DNA of 64,000 nucleotides from JAWPMT01 sp965267435 (lineage in GTDB: Bacteria > Bacteroidota > Bacteroidia > Cytophagales > Cyclobacteriaceae), in assembly GCA_965267435.1 (NCBI GenBank), contig OZ253960.1:3224001-3288000 (forward strand), given 5' to 3'. Both the position numbers and the translations under genes were made by a program. Below, one piece after another: positions 7,495 to 17,117 of this stretch. Under the pieces are notes generated by a model. The model saw only the letters and a list, made by a program, of their open reading frames with translations, searched no databases and was not told where the DNA came from. Within the stretch, counting starts at the first letter, position 1. Each line of letters opens with the position of its first letter.

Positions 7495-8136
7495 TTACCT
7501 CAACAGATCCGTCCCCAGCAACGTCATGTCCAGGTCGTACCAGATTCTCTTGGTAGGCATCACAATGCCGTTGACGGTTTTTGCTCCTTCGTTGAAGACG
7601 ATCTCACCACCACTATCGTCCTTCTTGACAAACTTGAAACCTTCGAGATAGTAGGAATCTCTATTAATGTAGAAATCCCAGTCTTCCTTTTCGTAAGCGA
7701 TGTGGATTACGTAAACAGGTTTTTCATTGATGACCTCCTCCTCAAAGGCTTCCTGCACCTGCACACCGGGGTCAAAAAACTTGGAAGGCAGCCCCCAGAT
7801 ATACGGATAGAACCTGGAGGCCCATTCGTAATTTTCGCAACTCGAGCTGTCGTTGTGGGCTACGCATGTCCCAGCGCTATATTCCAGGTGCACGCCGCGG
7901 AATAGATTGTTGTATTCGAACTCATCGGACCGATTGTCCATCCTGAGCTGGATGATCTCCGTATTGTTATCGCTGAAGACGCTTTGGCTTTCCAATTCGA
8001 ATTCCAACTCCTTATCATACCATTGACCCTCCGCTTCATGGTATGCCTGGCACCTTTTGGCAATTTCTTCACTCGTTAAGCTGTCACTGCATGAAAAAAG
8101 ACATACGACCAGCGAACAAATGACGAAGGATTTCAT
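7495..8136 (-). CDS. DUF6503-like lipoprotein
   Basis: This 213-residue lipoprotein has lipobox cysteine C16 (CLFSC). The open frame runs further upstream, but the ATG at 8136 directly precedes the signal peptide and is the clear start. The upstream extension overlaps the next gene's 3' end. The pattern (GLPSKF-DPG, PVYVIHIAYEKEDWDFYINRD, YYLEGFKF, GIVMPTKRIWY) resembles the DUF6503 family of Bacteroidota envelope proteins, whose function is unknown. A LolA-like fold that binds hydrophobic ligands is possible but not shown. Confidence 0.7.
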   Translation of the reverse strand: MKSFVICSLVVCLFSCSDSLTSEEIAKRCQAYHEAEGQWYDKELEFELESQSVFSDNNTEIIQLRMDNRSDEFEYNNLFRGVHLEYSAGTCVAHNDSSSCENYEWASRFYPYIWGLPSKFFDPGVQVQEAFEEEVINEKPVYVIHIAYEKEDWDFYINRDSYYLEGFKFVKKDDSGGEIVFNEGAKTVNGIVMPTKRIWYDLDMTLLGTDLLR

Positions 8137-8195
8137 AAAGGTGGTTTCGAACTGACCGAAACGAACTAGTCTACTACTAACTGACCCTGGTGACA

Positions 8196-9443
8196 TCATG
8201 GACTCACCCCTTGCATCATGTAGCCACAGAGCAGCGCACCGTAAGTACCGACGGCATATCCAAGTACCGCGAGTAGCACCCCCACTGGAGCTAGAGAAGG
8301 ATGGAAATAACTGGCCACAACAGGGGCCGATGCCGCGCCACCCACATTGGCTTGGCTGCCGACTGCAGCGAAAAAGAAAGGTGCTTTGATAAGTTTGGCC
8401 ACTAAGATCAAGCAACCTGCATGAATACAGATCCAAACGAACCCAACCAGAAATAGGCCGGGATTATCGAAGATGGCCGTTATATCCATCTGCATACCGA
8501 TGGTAGCTACGAGAATAAAGATGAAGACCGTCCCAACTTTGGAAGCGCCTGCGCCCTCCAGGTTACGCGCTTTGGTAAAAGAGAGGGCGACTCCCAATGT
8601 GGTGCTGATTACGACAATCCAAAAGAAGTTGGAGTCGAGGCTATAGTCCTTCAGGACGGGATAATTCTCACCGATGAACGGAGCAATGATGTCAGCCATC
8701 CAGTGCCCCAGGGCCGTACAAACGAAGCCGACACCGAGCAACCTAAAAAGATCTGCCGAAGAGGGGATCCTTTTAATACCTTCTTCAAAGTCAATCATCT
8801 TCGTCTTCAACACCTCTATGGCAGTATTGTCAGCCTTTAGTTTTCGGTCGATGAGCTTCTCTCTTCCCACCCCGAACAATAAGATCGCGAGCCACACATT
8901 GGCAACGATGATATCGACAGCTACCACCTTGGAGAAGATGCTGTCGCTTACATCAAAGACCTCTTTCATGGCGGCTTGATTGGCGCCACCGCCGATCCAG
9001 CTTCCTGCGACGGTGGTCAGTCCTCGCCACACCTCATTGGGTGGAGGCGCATTGATTACGTCCGGCGCCAGCCAGGAGAAAAGCAAAATAGCCAAAGGAC
9101 CACCCAGCATGATACCCAGTGTCCCCGTCAGAAACATAATAAGGGCCTTTGGTCCAAGTTTCAGGATCTCTTTCAGGTCTACGCTAATCGTCAATAAGAC
9201 CAAACAGGCCGGTAACAAGTACCGACTAGCAACAAAGTACAGACGGGACTTTTCTGGGTCAATGACCCCAAATGCAGTGAATATGGAAGGGGCGAAATAG
9301 CAAACCAGCACCGTGGGGACATAGGTGTAGAACTTTTTCCAAAATCCATGTTCAATACTGGAGGTATGGAATACAAATGCCAGAATCAGCATCAGGAGTC
9401 CAAATACTACCGCATCATTGGTGATCAAAGCTTCCTCATTCAT
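8196..9443 (-). CDS. DUF819 family multi-pass membrane protein
   Basis: This inner-membrane protein of about 415 residues has roughly ten to twelve hydrophobic helices and a hydrophilic loop near 190-230 (REKLIDRKLKADNTAIEVL). The GGGANQAAMKEVF and ANVGGAASAPVVAS segments are typical of DUF819 (YjcL-like) proteins, which look like secondary transporters with two inverted halves. The substrate is unknown. The ATG at 9443 is preferred to a TTG two codons earlier. It lies 59 bp upstream of the DUF6503-like gene on the same strand and may share its transcript. Confidence 0.85.
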   Translation of the reverse strand: MNEEALITNDAVVFGLLMLILAFVFHTSSIEHGFWKKFYTYVPTVLVCYFAPSIFTAFGVIDPEKSRLYFVASRYLLPACLVLLTISVDLKEILKLGPKALIMFLTGTLGIMLGGPLAILLFSWLAPDVINAPPPNEVWRGLTTVAGSWIGGGANQAAMKEVFDVSDSIFSKVVAVDIIVANVWLAILLFGVGREKLIDRKLKADNTAIEVLKTKMIDFEEGIKRIPSSADLFRLLGVGFVCTALGHWMADIIAPFIGENYPVLKDYSLDSNFFWIVVISTTLGVALSFTKARNLEGAGASKVGTVFIFILVATIGMQMDITAIFDNPGLFLVGFVWICIHAGCLILVAKLIKAPFFFAAVGSQANVGGAASAPVVASYFHPSLAPVGVLLAVLGYAVGTYGALLCGYMMQGVSP

Positions 9444-9637
9444 AAGCAATTCTTCAATTAGAGCAGGGTGTCAACGTTAATACGCGTCGGCTAAAAGTAA
9501 GGTAAACTAGCATTTGTCAAGGTCAAAGTAGCCGTGAAAGGTACAACCCCTCGCATATTTGCCACATATTAGTGAGCCCTAACAAGTTTTCCTCGCCAAT
9601 GCGTTCGGCACGCTTGGAAAACACAAACCGATGAATA

Positions 9638-10330
9638 ATGAGAGTAGAAAAGCTGCTTATTGGGTTAATAATGGCCGTTGGATTCGCCTCCTGTGACAGC
9701 ACAACCATCAAGGAAATGCCTATCACGTTTGATGAGGAGCGTGTGCAACTCACTTTGGAATATTTATCCACTCGGTACAGAATAGAGCAGAGCACGCCTA
9801 CCATCGATCCGAAAATGGTCGTCGTCCACTATACGGTCATACCTACTTTACAAAAGACATTCGAAGCTTTCAATGATGCCAAGCTCCCCAACTGGCGAGA
9901 TAAAATCGCTGGCGCCAGTGCGCTGAATGTCTCCTCGCAGTTTGTCGTTGATCAGGATGGCACGATCTATCGTCTGATGCCCGAAAACTACATGGCGCGA
10001 CATGTCATCGGATTGAATCACTGTGCCATTGGGATTGAAAACGTCGGAGGCACGGAAGAGGTGCCATTGACAGAGGCGCAACTGCAATCCAATATCTGGC
10101 TGATCAAATACTTGAAAAAGAAGTACGACATACAATACGTCATCGGACATTCCGAATACACCCTCTTCGACGGGCACGATTTGTGGAAAGAAGTAGACGA
10201 GGGCTACCGAACGCAAAAGTCCGATCCTGGTGATGAGTTCATAAAAGGCATACGGGATGCCACTGATGATCTCGGTTTCCTTCCGCTACCCCAAAAACCC
10301 GCTCCACAAGAGACCTCTGACAATGACTAA
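9638..10330 (+). CDS. N-acetylmuramoyl-L-alanine amidase (Amidase_2) lipoprotein
   Basis: This 230-residue lipoprotein has lipobox cysteine C19 (GFASC). The Amidase_2/PGRP-type zinc domain spans about 55-200. Likely zinc ligands are the His in VVVHYTV, the His in IGLNHC or ARH, and the Asp in KSDPG, with the conserved IGIENVGG and VIGHSEYT segments between. It would cut the MurNAc-L-Ala bond of peptidoglycan or muropeptides in the periplasm, like AmiD. It is followed within 4 bp by an M14 carboxypeptidase and then an Ala-Glu epimerase, so the three fit one cell-wall peptide recycling or scavenging route. Confidence 0.88.
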   Translation: MRVEKLLIGLIMAVGFASCDSTTIKEMPITFDEERVQLTLEYLSTRYRIEQSTPTIDPKMVVVHYTVIPTLQKTFEAFNDAKLPNWRDKIAGASALNVSSQFVVDQDGTIYRLMPENYMARHVIGLNHCAIGIENVGGTEEVPLTEAQLQSNIWLIKYLKKKYDIQYVIGHSEYTLFDGHDLWKEVDEGYRTQKSDPGDEFIKGIRDATDDLGFLPLPQKPAPQETSDND

Positions 10331-10334
10331 GACT

Positions 10335-11768
10335 ATGAAAAGACTTTTCCTCCCACTGATTTTTATTGGCCATCTAGCCACAGCTCAAGACTTCACAGAT
10401 CAGTTGTTTGCTGACTTCGACAAAGTGCGAGAGCCTAGCCTCAATGTTCAGCGTATCAAGCATGCTCAATTGGTTCCTTTGATCGAGAAGCTGGCGGCCA
10501 ACCCAGATTTTACGGTCAGGGAAGTTGGCCAATCCATTGAGGGGCGCTCCCTTTCCCTGATCTCGATCGGCACGGGAGAGACGGATGTGTTTTTGTGGTC
10601 GCAGATGCACGGGAATGAGCCCACGGCAACGATGGCGGTGTTTGACATGCTCAATATGCTGGCGGACCCGGACATGTACAAGGAGGAGAAAACGTCCATG
10701 TTGGAAAATGTAACGCTGCACTTCCTACCTATGCTCAATCCCGATGGCGCTGAGCGCTTCACCCGCCGCAACTTGCTGGGGGTAGATATCAATAGAGATG
10801 CCCAAAGACTTCAAACGCCTGAAGGGCGAACACTGAAGTATGTAAGGGATAGCCTGGATGCGGAATTCGGGTTCAACCTCCACGATCAAAGTAGGTACTA
10901 CAACGCCAACCGGACTGACAAGCCAGCGACCATTTCCTATTTGGCACCCGCCTACAACTACGAAAAAGAAATCAACGACGTGAGGGGCAATGCCATGAAG
11001 GTGATTGTCATGATGAATGATATTTTGCAGCGCTACGTCCCCGGTCAGGTAGGTCGCTACAATGACGCCTTTGAGCCCCGCGCCTTTGGCGACAACATTC
11101 AAAAATGGGGAACCAGCGCCATCCTCATCGAGTCCGGGGGGCACTACGATGATCCCGAGAAGCAGTTCATCCGCAAGCTCAACTACATGTCCATCGCTTC
11201 GGCCATTTTCTCCATTGCCGATGGCAGGTATGCAGACGTCGACATTTCCCGGTACGAGGAGATCCCCAACAACGACCGGAAGCTTTTCGACCTCAAAATC
11301 GAAGGGGCGACCTATGAACTGAAAGGCAAAGATTATGTGCTGGACATCGGCATTCATCGCTTCGAAGTAGACGATGAAACCAATTCGACGTATCACTATG
11401 TCGGAAGGGTCACGGAGTTGGGGGACCTTTCCACCTATTACGGGTATCAAACGATCGACGCGGCTGGCCTCCAGGTCGAAGCGGCTGCAACCGCAGCGCT
11501 CGATCAAGTGCCGACAAATTTTAGGGAGCTACTTGAAAAAGGAACCGCTTATGTCACTGGAATTGATTCGGATGCCAAACCATTTAGCCCGCACCCATTG
11601 CACCTGGCAAGTAGTGACCAGGGTGATGAGTATGATCTCAGTCTCGGAGCAAATGCCACTTTTCTGCTCAAGGACGGTGAGGAAATCAAATACGTGATCA
11701 TCAATGGGTTCCTGTTTGATCCCAGCAAGGACAACTACGGCATTCCCAATACGACAATCATGAAGTGA
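10335..11768 (+). CDS. M14-family zinc carboxypeptidase
   Basis: This exported metallopeptidase has about 477 residues. A signal peptide (MKRLFLPLIFIGHLATAQ) is followed by an M14 domain with zinc motif HGNEPT, substrate-binding GVDINRDAQ, the third zinc ligand in NLHDQ and the probable catalytic Glu in ILIESGG. A C-terminal beta-rich region of about 150 residues follows. An ATG at 10323, overlapping the amidase stop, is an alternative start four codons upstream. M14 enzymes related to MpaA remove gamma-D-Glu-linked diaminopimelate from muropeptides. The flanking amidase and Ala-Glu epimerase make that activity plausible here, though a general peptidase role cannot be excluded. Confidence 0.87.
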   Translation: MKRLFLPLIFIGHLATAQDFTDQLFADFDKVREPSLNVQRIKHAQLVPLIEKLAANPDFTVREVGQSIEGRSLSLISIGTGETDVFLWSQMHGNEPTATMAVFDMLNMLADPDMYKEEKTSMLENVTLHFLPMLNPDGAERFTRRNLLGVDINRDAQRLQTPEGRTLKYVRDSLDAEFGFNLHDQSRYYNANRTDKPATISYLAPAYNYEKEINDVRGNAMKVIVMMNDILQRYVPGQVGRYNDAFEPRAFGDNIQKWGTSAILIESGGHYDDPEKQFIRKLNYMSIASAIFSIADGRYADVDISRYEEIPNNDRKLFDLKIEGATYELKGKDYVLDIGIHRFEVDDETNSTYHYVGRVTELGDLSTYYGYQTIDAAGLQVEAAATAALDQVPTNFRELLEKGTAYVTGIDSDAKPFSPHPLHLASSDQGDEYDLSLGANATFLLKDGEEIKYVIINGFLFDPSKDNYGIPNTTIMK

Positions 11769-11809
11769 TGGCATGACGCTGTCTGCAGCACTCTCAATCA
11801 CATGTTCAT

Positions 11810-12838
11810 ATGTCCACAACTCTGAAACTACGCACGTTCGATTTAGAGCTAAAACATCGTTTCAAGATCGCTCACGACTCGCGCGACGTGCAGCGAACAC
11901 TGATCGTAGAGATAGAGCAGGGTGGAATCTCCGGCTTCGGGGAAGCGACGGAAAGCAAGTATTACAACAAACCGCTGAATGGTATCAAGCAGGCCCTTGA
12001 AGACAATCGAGAGCTGATCGAATCGTACGGCGACCAGGACCCGGCCGAGTTTTGGGAATCGCTCAATGAGCACTTAGGTCACAACTCCTTCGCCCTGTCG
12101 GCCGTGGACGCTGCCATCAACGATCTGTACGCCAAAAAGAGAAAGACTTCTCTTTCTCAACTCTGGGACGACGGGACAAGTAACAAAATGCCGTTGTCCA
12201 ACTATACAATTGGCATTGATTCGATAGATGTGATGGTCAGCAAACTCCGTGAGTTTCCCTGGCCCAACTACAAAATCAAATTGGGCACGGATGAGGATGT
12301 GGCGATAATTCAGGCCCTCCGAAAGGAAACGGATGCTTCCTTCAGAATAGACGCCAATTGCGGCTGGACTGCCGAGGAGACGCTCGGAAATGCTGCAATC
12401 ATGAAAGACCTGGGAGTCGAATTCATCGAGCAACCCCTGCCGGATGACGACTGGGAAGGGATGAAGCAAGTCTATGAGAAATCGCCCCTGAAAGTGATTG
12501 CGGATGAAAGCATCAAATCGGAATCAGACGTGGAACGCTGTGCTGGCCACTTTCACGGCATCAATATCAAATTGATGAAGTGTGGGGGGCTCACCCCGGC
12601 TCGCAGAATGATCAAAAAGGCACGCTCGCTGGGAATGAAGGTGATGGTAGGCTGCATGACCGAGTCTTCCGTGGGTGTCTCAGCCGTCGCTCAACTGCTT
12701 CCTTTCCTTGACTATGTCGATATGGATGGCCCGCTATTGATCAAAAATGACCTGGCCAATGGACCGACATTTGAAAATGGAGAAGTGCACCTTCCACGAG
12801 GACCTGGCATTGGCATAGATAAGCTGCTGGTCGATTAA
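11810..12838 (+). CDS. ycjG: L-Ala-D/L-Glu epimerase (dipeptide epimerase, enolase superfamily)
   Basis: This 342-residue cytoplasmic enzyme converts L-Ala-D-Glu from murein into L-Ala-L-Glu. The N-terminal capping domain (about 1-120) precedes a TIM barrel with the KxK acid/base pair in YKIKLG, metal ligands D, E and D in RIDANCGW, EQPLP and ADES, and the second catalytic lysine in KLMKCGG. The DMDGP motif near residue 303, where both aspartates contact the substrate amino group, marks the dipeptide epimerase subgroup. It lies 41 bp after the M14 peptidase. It appears cytoplasmic, so an importer for the dipeptide must exist elsewhere. Confidence 0.93.
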   Translation: MSTTLKLRTFDLELKHRFKIAHDSRDVQRTLIVEIEQGGISGFGEATESKYYNKPLNGIKQALEDNRELIESYGDQDPAEFWESLNEHLGHNSFALSAVDAAINDLYAKKRKTSLSQLWDDGTSNKMPLSNYTIGIDSIDVMVSKLREFPWPNYKIKLGTDEDVAIIQALRKETDASFRIDANCGWTAEETLGNAAIMKDLGVEFIEQPLPDDDWEGMKQVYEKSPLKVIADESIKSESDVERCAGHFHGINIKLMKCGGLTPARRMIKKARSLGMKVMVGCMTESSVGVSAVAQLLPFLDYVDMDGPLLIKNDLANGPTFENGEVHLPRGPGIGIDKLLVD

Positions 12839-12848
12839 GCGGAAGGCT

Positions 12849-13637
12849 TCACCAAACTCGCCCCATGCCCGGGAGCTCGACACCCATATCGAAGACGTCC
12901 AACTCCGTGCTCAACCCCAGAATGTTGACCTCCAAACCTTCTTCTACCCCGACAGTAACACCCAGGAGACCATATAGAGAAGCTTGCACACCTGTCCCGC
13001 TGGGAGACGTACCAAACGTATCCGAGATAGGTCGCCAATCCTTGCCGATGGCAGTAGCAGGCAGGTCTAGCTTAAGCTCGGGCACCTGCAGACCGATCCA
13101 AGCAAGGAAGGTATTGCTATTGGGGCCGGGCCATGCAGTGTATTCGTTTTTCCATGGATACTCGGCGATGGCACTATCCACTTTGTCTATCAACAACTCG
13201 GCATCCTGCCCTCTGATATCGAGCAAGAGTGTTGGCGCATTTCGGGCCCACGACCTGTCCGGCACTCTGGGGCCCCGGTTCAACGCAGTGCCACGACTAC
13301 GGAGGCGCCACCCAAATATTTGCGAAACAATGTAATCATCAGCGCCCCTTCTTTTTGTAGCAATCCATGTGTGTACAGCGACCGCTTTTTTCGGCCCCCT
13401 GGTCCTCGCAGCATATACCTGGATGATGGCATCACTATAGTCACTCGGATGTGGAGCATATCCATAGCTTCTCTCAGCCCACTCCTGGTCAGTGGTATTG
13501 GTCGGCTGACGTTGTACAGGATCCCCCAAGGCTCTGGTGATCGAGCCGGCTATGACGCAGCCAAATAGAAAAAGGAAAACATAGCCGATCCACCGAAATC
13601 TGTTTCTCTTCTTCTCGACTGTCCTTGCTTTATCCAT
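12849..13637 (-). CDS. DUF3750 domain membrane-anchored protein
   Basis: This 262-residue protein has one N-terminal transmembrane helix (about 14-34). The rest matches DUF3750: VQVYAARTRGPKKA-type start, AVHTWIATKRRGADDY, LLLDIRGQDAELLI, YPWKNEYTAWPGPNSNTFLAWI and PELKLDLPATAIGKDW. Its function is unknown; the conserved WPGPNSNTF block with nearby acidic and His residues suggests an enzyme-like pocket, possibly facing the periplasm. It is convergent with the epimerase gene (10 bp between stops). Confidence 0.85.
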   Translation of the reverse strand: MDKARTVEKKRNRFRWIGYVFLFLFGCVIAGSITRALGDPVQRQPTNTTDQEWAERSYGYAPHPSDYSDAIIQVYAARTRGPKKAVAVHTWIATKRRGADDYIVSQIFGWRLRSRGTALNRGPRVPDRSWARNAPTLLLDIRGQDAELLIDKVDSAIAEYPWKNEYTAWPGPNSNTFLAWIGLQVPELKLDLPATAIGKDWRPISDTFGTSPSGTGVQASLYGLLGVTVGVEEGLEVNILGLSTELDVFDMGVELPGMGRVW

Positions 13638-13687
13638 AGTGCTCCAGATTCAACGCAATGTACGGACCGATGTTCGAGACTCCCTCC

Positions 13688-13725
13688 AAAAAAAGAAGCC
13701 CTCAAGCGGATCACCTGAGGGCTTC
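13688..13725 (-). terminator. Terminator of the M16 peptidase gene
   Basis: The perfect 10-bp stem GAAGCCCTCA/TGAGGGCTTC (13695-13725) with A7 on its left reads as hairpin plus T7 on the minus strand, 24 bp past the M16 gene stop. Confidence 0.88.
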
Positions 13726-13749
13726 AAAAGTTTTGCATTCCTTTTTAGA

Positions 13750-16599
13750 TCACAAGGCCTCTACGGCGTTGCCATACTTGTCTACCAAGACCGGATCCCC
13801 GACACCCACGACCCGCAATCTATCATATTGCGTCGCTTTGTCACCGACAATGACGTAGGTGAATTTGTTCAAGTCGAAATACTCCGCCGCCGTTGCTTTC
13901 ACACTCTCCACCGTGGCATCGAGTACCACCTGCTGCTGTTTGTCAACAAAATCCAATGGCAAGTCATAGGTAGAGATGCTATGCAAAATGCCCAATAGAT
14001 TCCCAAGCGTCTCAAAAGCGCGTGCATTTCCTTTGATGATCTTGCGCTTCGACCCCTGAAGATCATCGTCAGAGTAATTTTGACCATAGTTGCCAATGAT
14101 TTCCTTGAACGTCTCCAACGCCTCGGCAGTCACATTAGACTTCACGCTGGAGGAGGCTGTCAAAGAGCTGGGAACGGTCGATCGTCGTAGCAAATTGCTA
14201 CCTGCCCCGTAAGTGTACTGTTTCTCCTCTCTGAGTATTTGAAAAAGTAGTCCGGAAGGGCCATCTCCCAATCGATCATTGGCGACAAAGATCTCGTCGT
14301 AATCCGCATGATCGGCTTCGACAGTCAACCTTGAAATATTGATGACGGACTGCTTCGCATTGGGTATATCTACAAAGTACACTTTCGGACTTTCTGGTAC
14401 CGGCTTCGGCTCGTAGGATGGCATGGTGACCTCTTTCGCAGCCCATTCTTTTTCCAGGCGAGCCAGGGCCGCTTTCACCTCTACTTCAGTGACAGACCCA
14501 GCCACGTGAAAATTCGACACCGTGGGTGAATAATTGCGATCATAGAAGGCCTTCAGGTCGTCTATGGTTATCTCCGAAACCATATCACTGTAACCGATCA
14601 CAGGATGTCCCAAGATGTGATCCTCCCCATAAATCACCTTATCCAGGACAGTCCCGGCCACACTATTGGGGTTCGCCTCTCTTTGAGTGATGGTTGTGAG
14701 TGTCTGCTGCTTCAACCGATCAAATTCTTTCTCATCCCATCGAGGCTCCAGGAGCATCTCAGAAACCAGATCCATTGCTCCCGCAAAGTTTCGGGACAAA
14801 CAATTGCCATAGATCTGAATAAACTCGTCTGAGGTGAACATCCCAATGTTAGCCCCCAATTGACCAATGGCATCCTCCAATTCCTCCGGGGTTTTGGTGG
14901 CGGTACCCTCTTGCATGATGTCAGTCATCAGGTTGGCTACGCCTATCTTATTGATATCGTCCAGAAGATGTCCTCCTTTGATACGAATAGAAAAATTAAC
15001 AAGAGGCAGTTCATTCGCCTCCACACCATACACCCCCATCCCGTTGCTCAGCTGATCCGTCCAGATAGTTGGTGGCGTCACAAGGGGCTCTTCACCGAAG
15101 TCAGGCTCCACTGATCGGTCAAAGGATGCCGGTGTCTTCTCGTAGGCAAGGTCGTCTTCATCGCCAATTACCTCCCGAGGCTGATACGGCGTGATAGCCT
15201 CCTCTTCAATACCCGCTGGCGTGGCCTCAGTGAGCGCCAGATCTCCGCCACCTTGAGGAACGAAAGCAGTCACAACTCGTGGTTGATTGAGCACATACTT
15301 TCTGAAAACACGCATCACATCCTCCTGGGTCACCATCTTGATGTTCGTGACGTCCTGCACGATGAAGGCAGGATCGCCGGCAAACTCATTGTAGGCGGCC
15401 AGTTGAAAAGCTTTGCCAAACACACTGCTGATGCCGTTGTAGAAATTGGTCTCCAGTCCCGCTTTTATGCGATCAAGGTCTTTCACATCAAATCCCTCGG
15501 TATCAAATGTCAACAGCGTCTCGTCCACCACGGCGAGCACAGAGTCGAGGTCCACACCGGCATTGGCACGAACCCTAATAGTGAATGTACCCGCTAACTC
15601 ATTGGCGCTGTGATAGGAGCTAACGCCAGGTGCCAGCTTGGATTCCTCGACAATCGACTTGTAGAGGGGTGCCCGCTTACCGTCAGAGAGTATCTCCCCC
15701 AAGGCATCCAGGGCCCATTGGTCAGCATGATAGCTTTCGACGGAAGGATAGGTAATACGCAATTCCGGCAACTGAGCAAAATTGTCTTCGTAGTAGATCT
15801 TCTTGGATTCTGACAGTGTCACGGGTTGCGGCTCCATAGGCGTGTCAATTCCCCTTGGTTGGATCTCACCAAAGTACTTTTGCACCAACTGCTTGGTCTC
15901 CTCCGGACTGATATCACCGGCGACTACGAGCGTGGCATTGTTGGGACCATACCAGTTCTCGTAAAACTCCTTCACATCCTCAAGGGTAGCATTTTGCAAG
16001 TCCTCCAATTCACCAATCACTGTCCAATTGTACGGATGACCTTCAGGATACAACGCCTTTAGGATCACGCTTTGTGTGTGACCATAGGGTTGGTTGTCCA
16101 CACGCTGCCGCTTTTCGTTTTGTACCACAGGCTTCTCACCCTCCAGGTCCTCAAGCGTTACAGCATTGATGAAATATCCCATACGATCGGATTCCATCCA
16201 GAGCACTTTTTCCAGGGCGTCTTTGGGAACCGTCTCGAAGTAAACCGTACCATCTTCCCAGGTGCCTCCGTTAAATTGGCCGCCCCATTTCTCGATTTCC
16301 GTAAGGAAGAAACCCTCGGGAAGATTTTCAGTACGCTGGAAGAGCATGTGCTCGAAGAAATGAGCAAAACCGGTCCGCCCTGGTTTCTCGCGATTGGAAC
16401 CCACATGCATTACAATGGCCACCGCCACGATGGGGTCAGAGTGGTCCTCATGCAGTACTACGTCCAGGCCGTTGGCCAGCTGATACTTCTCGAAGTCAAT
16501 CTTAAGGTCGGCTTGACCACCATTTTGACTACCGCAAGACCACAGCAGCGCTGAAGCCAGAAATAAGAAGGCGATGCTCGCCCGCATAATGTTCTTCAT
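13750..16599 (-). CDS. M16 (pitrilysin/insulinase-like) zinc peptidase lipoprotein
   Basis: This 949-residue lipoprotein has lipobox cysteine C22 (LWSC). The N-terminal M16 domain carries the inverted zinc motif H80-F-F-E83-H84 and the downstream acidic ligand region (DLEGEKPVVQNEKRQ). The second half (from about 490) is a paired M16 domain without HxxEH, giving the clam-shell arrangement of full-length M16B enzymes in a single chain. These degrade short peptides in the envelope. It is monocistronic, with its own terminator downstream. Confidence 0.92.
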   Translation of the reverse strand: MKNIMRASIAFLFLASALLWSCGSQNGGQADLKIDFEKYQLANGLDVVLHEDHSDPIVAVAIVMHVGSNREKPGRTGFAHFFEHMLFQRTENLPEGFFLTEIEKWGGQFNGGTWEDGTVYFETVPKDALEKVLWMESDRMGYFINAVTLEDLEGEKPVVQNEKRQRVDNQPYGHTQSVILKALYPEGHPYNWTVIGELEDLQNATLEDVKEFYENWYGPNNATLVVAGDISPEETKQLVQKYFGEIQPRGIDTPMEPQPVTLSESKKIYYEDNFAQLPELRITYPSVESYHADQWALDALGEILSDGKRAPLYKSIVEESKLAPGVSSYHSANELAGTFTIRVRANAGVDLDSVLAVVDETLLTFDTEGFDVKDLDRIKAGLETNFYNGISSVFGKAFQLAAYNEFAGDPAFIVQDVTNIKMVTQEDVMRVFRKYVLNQPRVVTAFVPQGGGDLALTEATPAGIEEEAITPYQPREVIGDEDDLAYEKTPASFDRSVEPDFGEEPLVTPPTIWTDQLSNGMGVYGVEANELPLVNFSIRIKGGHLLDDINKIGVANLMTDIMQEGTATKTPEELEDAIGQLGANIGMFTSDEFIQIYGNCLSRNFAGAMDLVSEMLLEPRWDEKEFDRLKQQTLTTITQREANPNSVAGTVLDKVIYGEDHILGHPVIGYSDMVSEITIDDLKAFYDRNYSPTVSNFHVAGSVTEVEVKAALARLEKEWAAKEVTMPSYEPKPVPESPKVYFVDIPNAKQSVINISRLTVEADHADYDEIFVANDRLGDGPSGLLFQILREEKQYTYGAGSNLLRRSTVPSSLTASSSVKSNVTAEALETFKEIIGNYGQNYSDDDLQGSKRKIIKGNARAFETLGNLLGILHSISTYDLPLDFVDKQQQVVLDATVESVKATAAEYFDLNKFTYVIVGDKATQYDRLRVVGVGDPVLVDKYGNAVEAL

Positions 16600-16692
16600 G
16601 GATCAATATTCATTTAAATGATCCCATAAAGTTACAGGGCACTAGCCGCGCAAACGCAAGTGTTTATTATAAATGGTGTTAAAGACCTCCTT

Positions 16693-16950
16693 TTAGCACA
16701 CCTGTCCCCCGTCGGGATCGAGGTAGCAGCTGTCGGAAGAGATGGAGCGGCTCCAGTTGAGCTCCTTTTCCAGTGTTTCCAAAAACTTCTGGATCGCCTC
16801 TTTGCCTTTGATGACGTTGCCAGTCTCCAATAAATAGGGAAGTGAGTTCGCAGCGTTGTGAATGACTTCGTACGCCGCCACCATGTTCTTTAGTTGGTGC
16901 TCGATGTCGTCAGCGAGCTTGCTGTTGAGGGGTCGGATTAATGTTAACAC
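16693..16950 (-). CDS. Small conserved hypothetical protein
   Basis: This 85-residue soluble protein starts with GTG at 16950; an in-frame stop lies a few codons upstream and there is no ATG alternative. Its layout (charged N-terminus, KNMVAAYEVIH, KGKEAIQKFLETLEKEL, C-terminal SDSCYLDPDGGQVC) resembles short uncharacterised proteins found in several Bacteroidota. Two C-terminal cysteines flank an Asp/Gly-rich loop, suggesting a redox or metal site, which is speculation. It is divergent from gap. Confidence 0.6.
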   Translation of the reverse strand: MLTLIRPLNSKLADDIEHQLKNMVAAYEVIHNAANSLPYLLETGNVIKGKEAIQKFLETLEKELNWSRSISSDSCYLDPDGGQVC

Positions 16951-17058
16951 GGGTGGTTTATCTTCTGTGGTTGATTATAACGTCTATACAAAGATGATTG
17001 TTTTTCGAGAACAAACGTTTTCGTTGAAACAAATTAACAATGCCATGAAAGGGCGAAT

Positions 17059-17088
17059 TTGTTTAGCTGGATTCTAGTTATACATTTG
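17059..17088 (+). promoter_or_regulatory. Bacteroidota-type sigma-A promoter of gap
   Basis: TTG (17059-17061, preceded by T) is separated by exactly 19 bp from TACATTTG (17081-17088), a full match to TTTG-N19-TAnnTTTG. Transcription would begin near 17095, giving a leader of about 25 nt. Confidence 0.85.
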
Positions 17089-17117
17089 CACACTTATTTC
17101 ATCACGGTTTAAACTAT

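Noticed and set aside
8137..8436. N-terminal extension of the DUF6503-like frame
   Set aside because: It overlaps the DUF819 gene in the other register and precedes a perfect lipoprotein signal peptide, so it is not translated as part of the lipoprotein.
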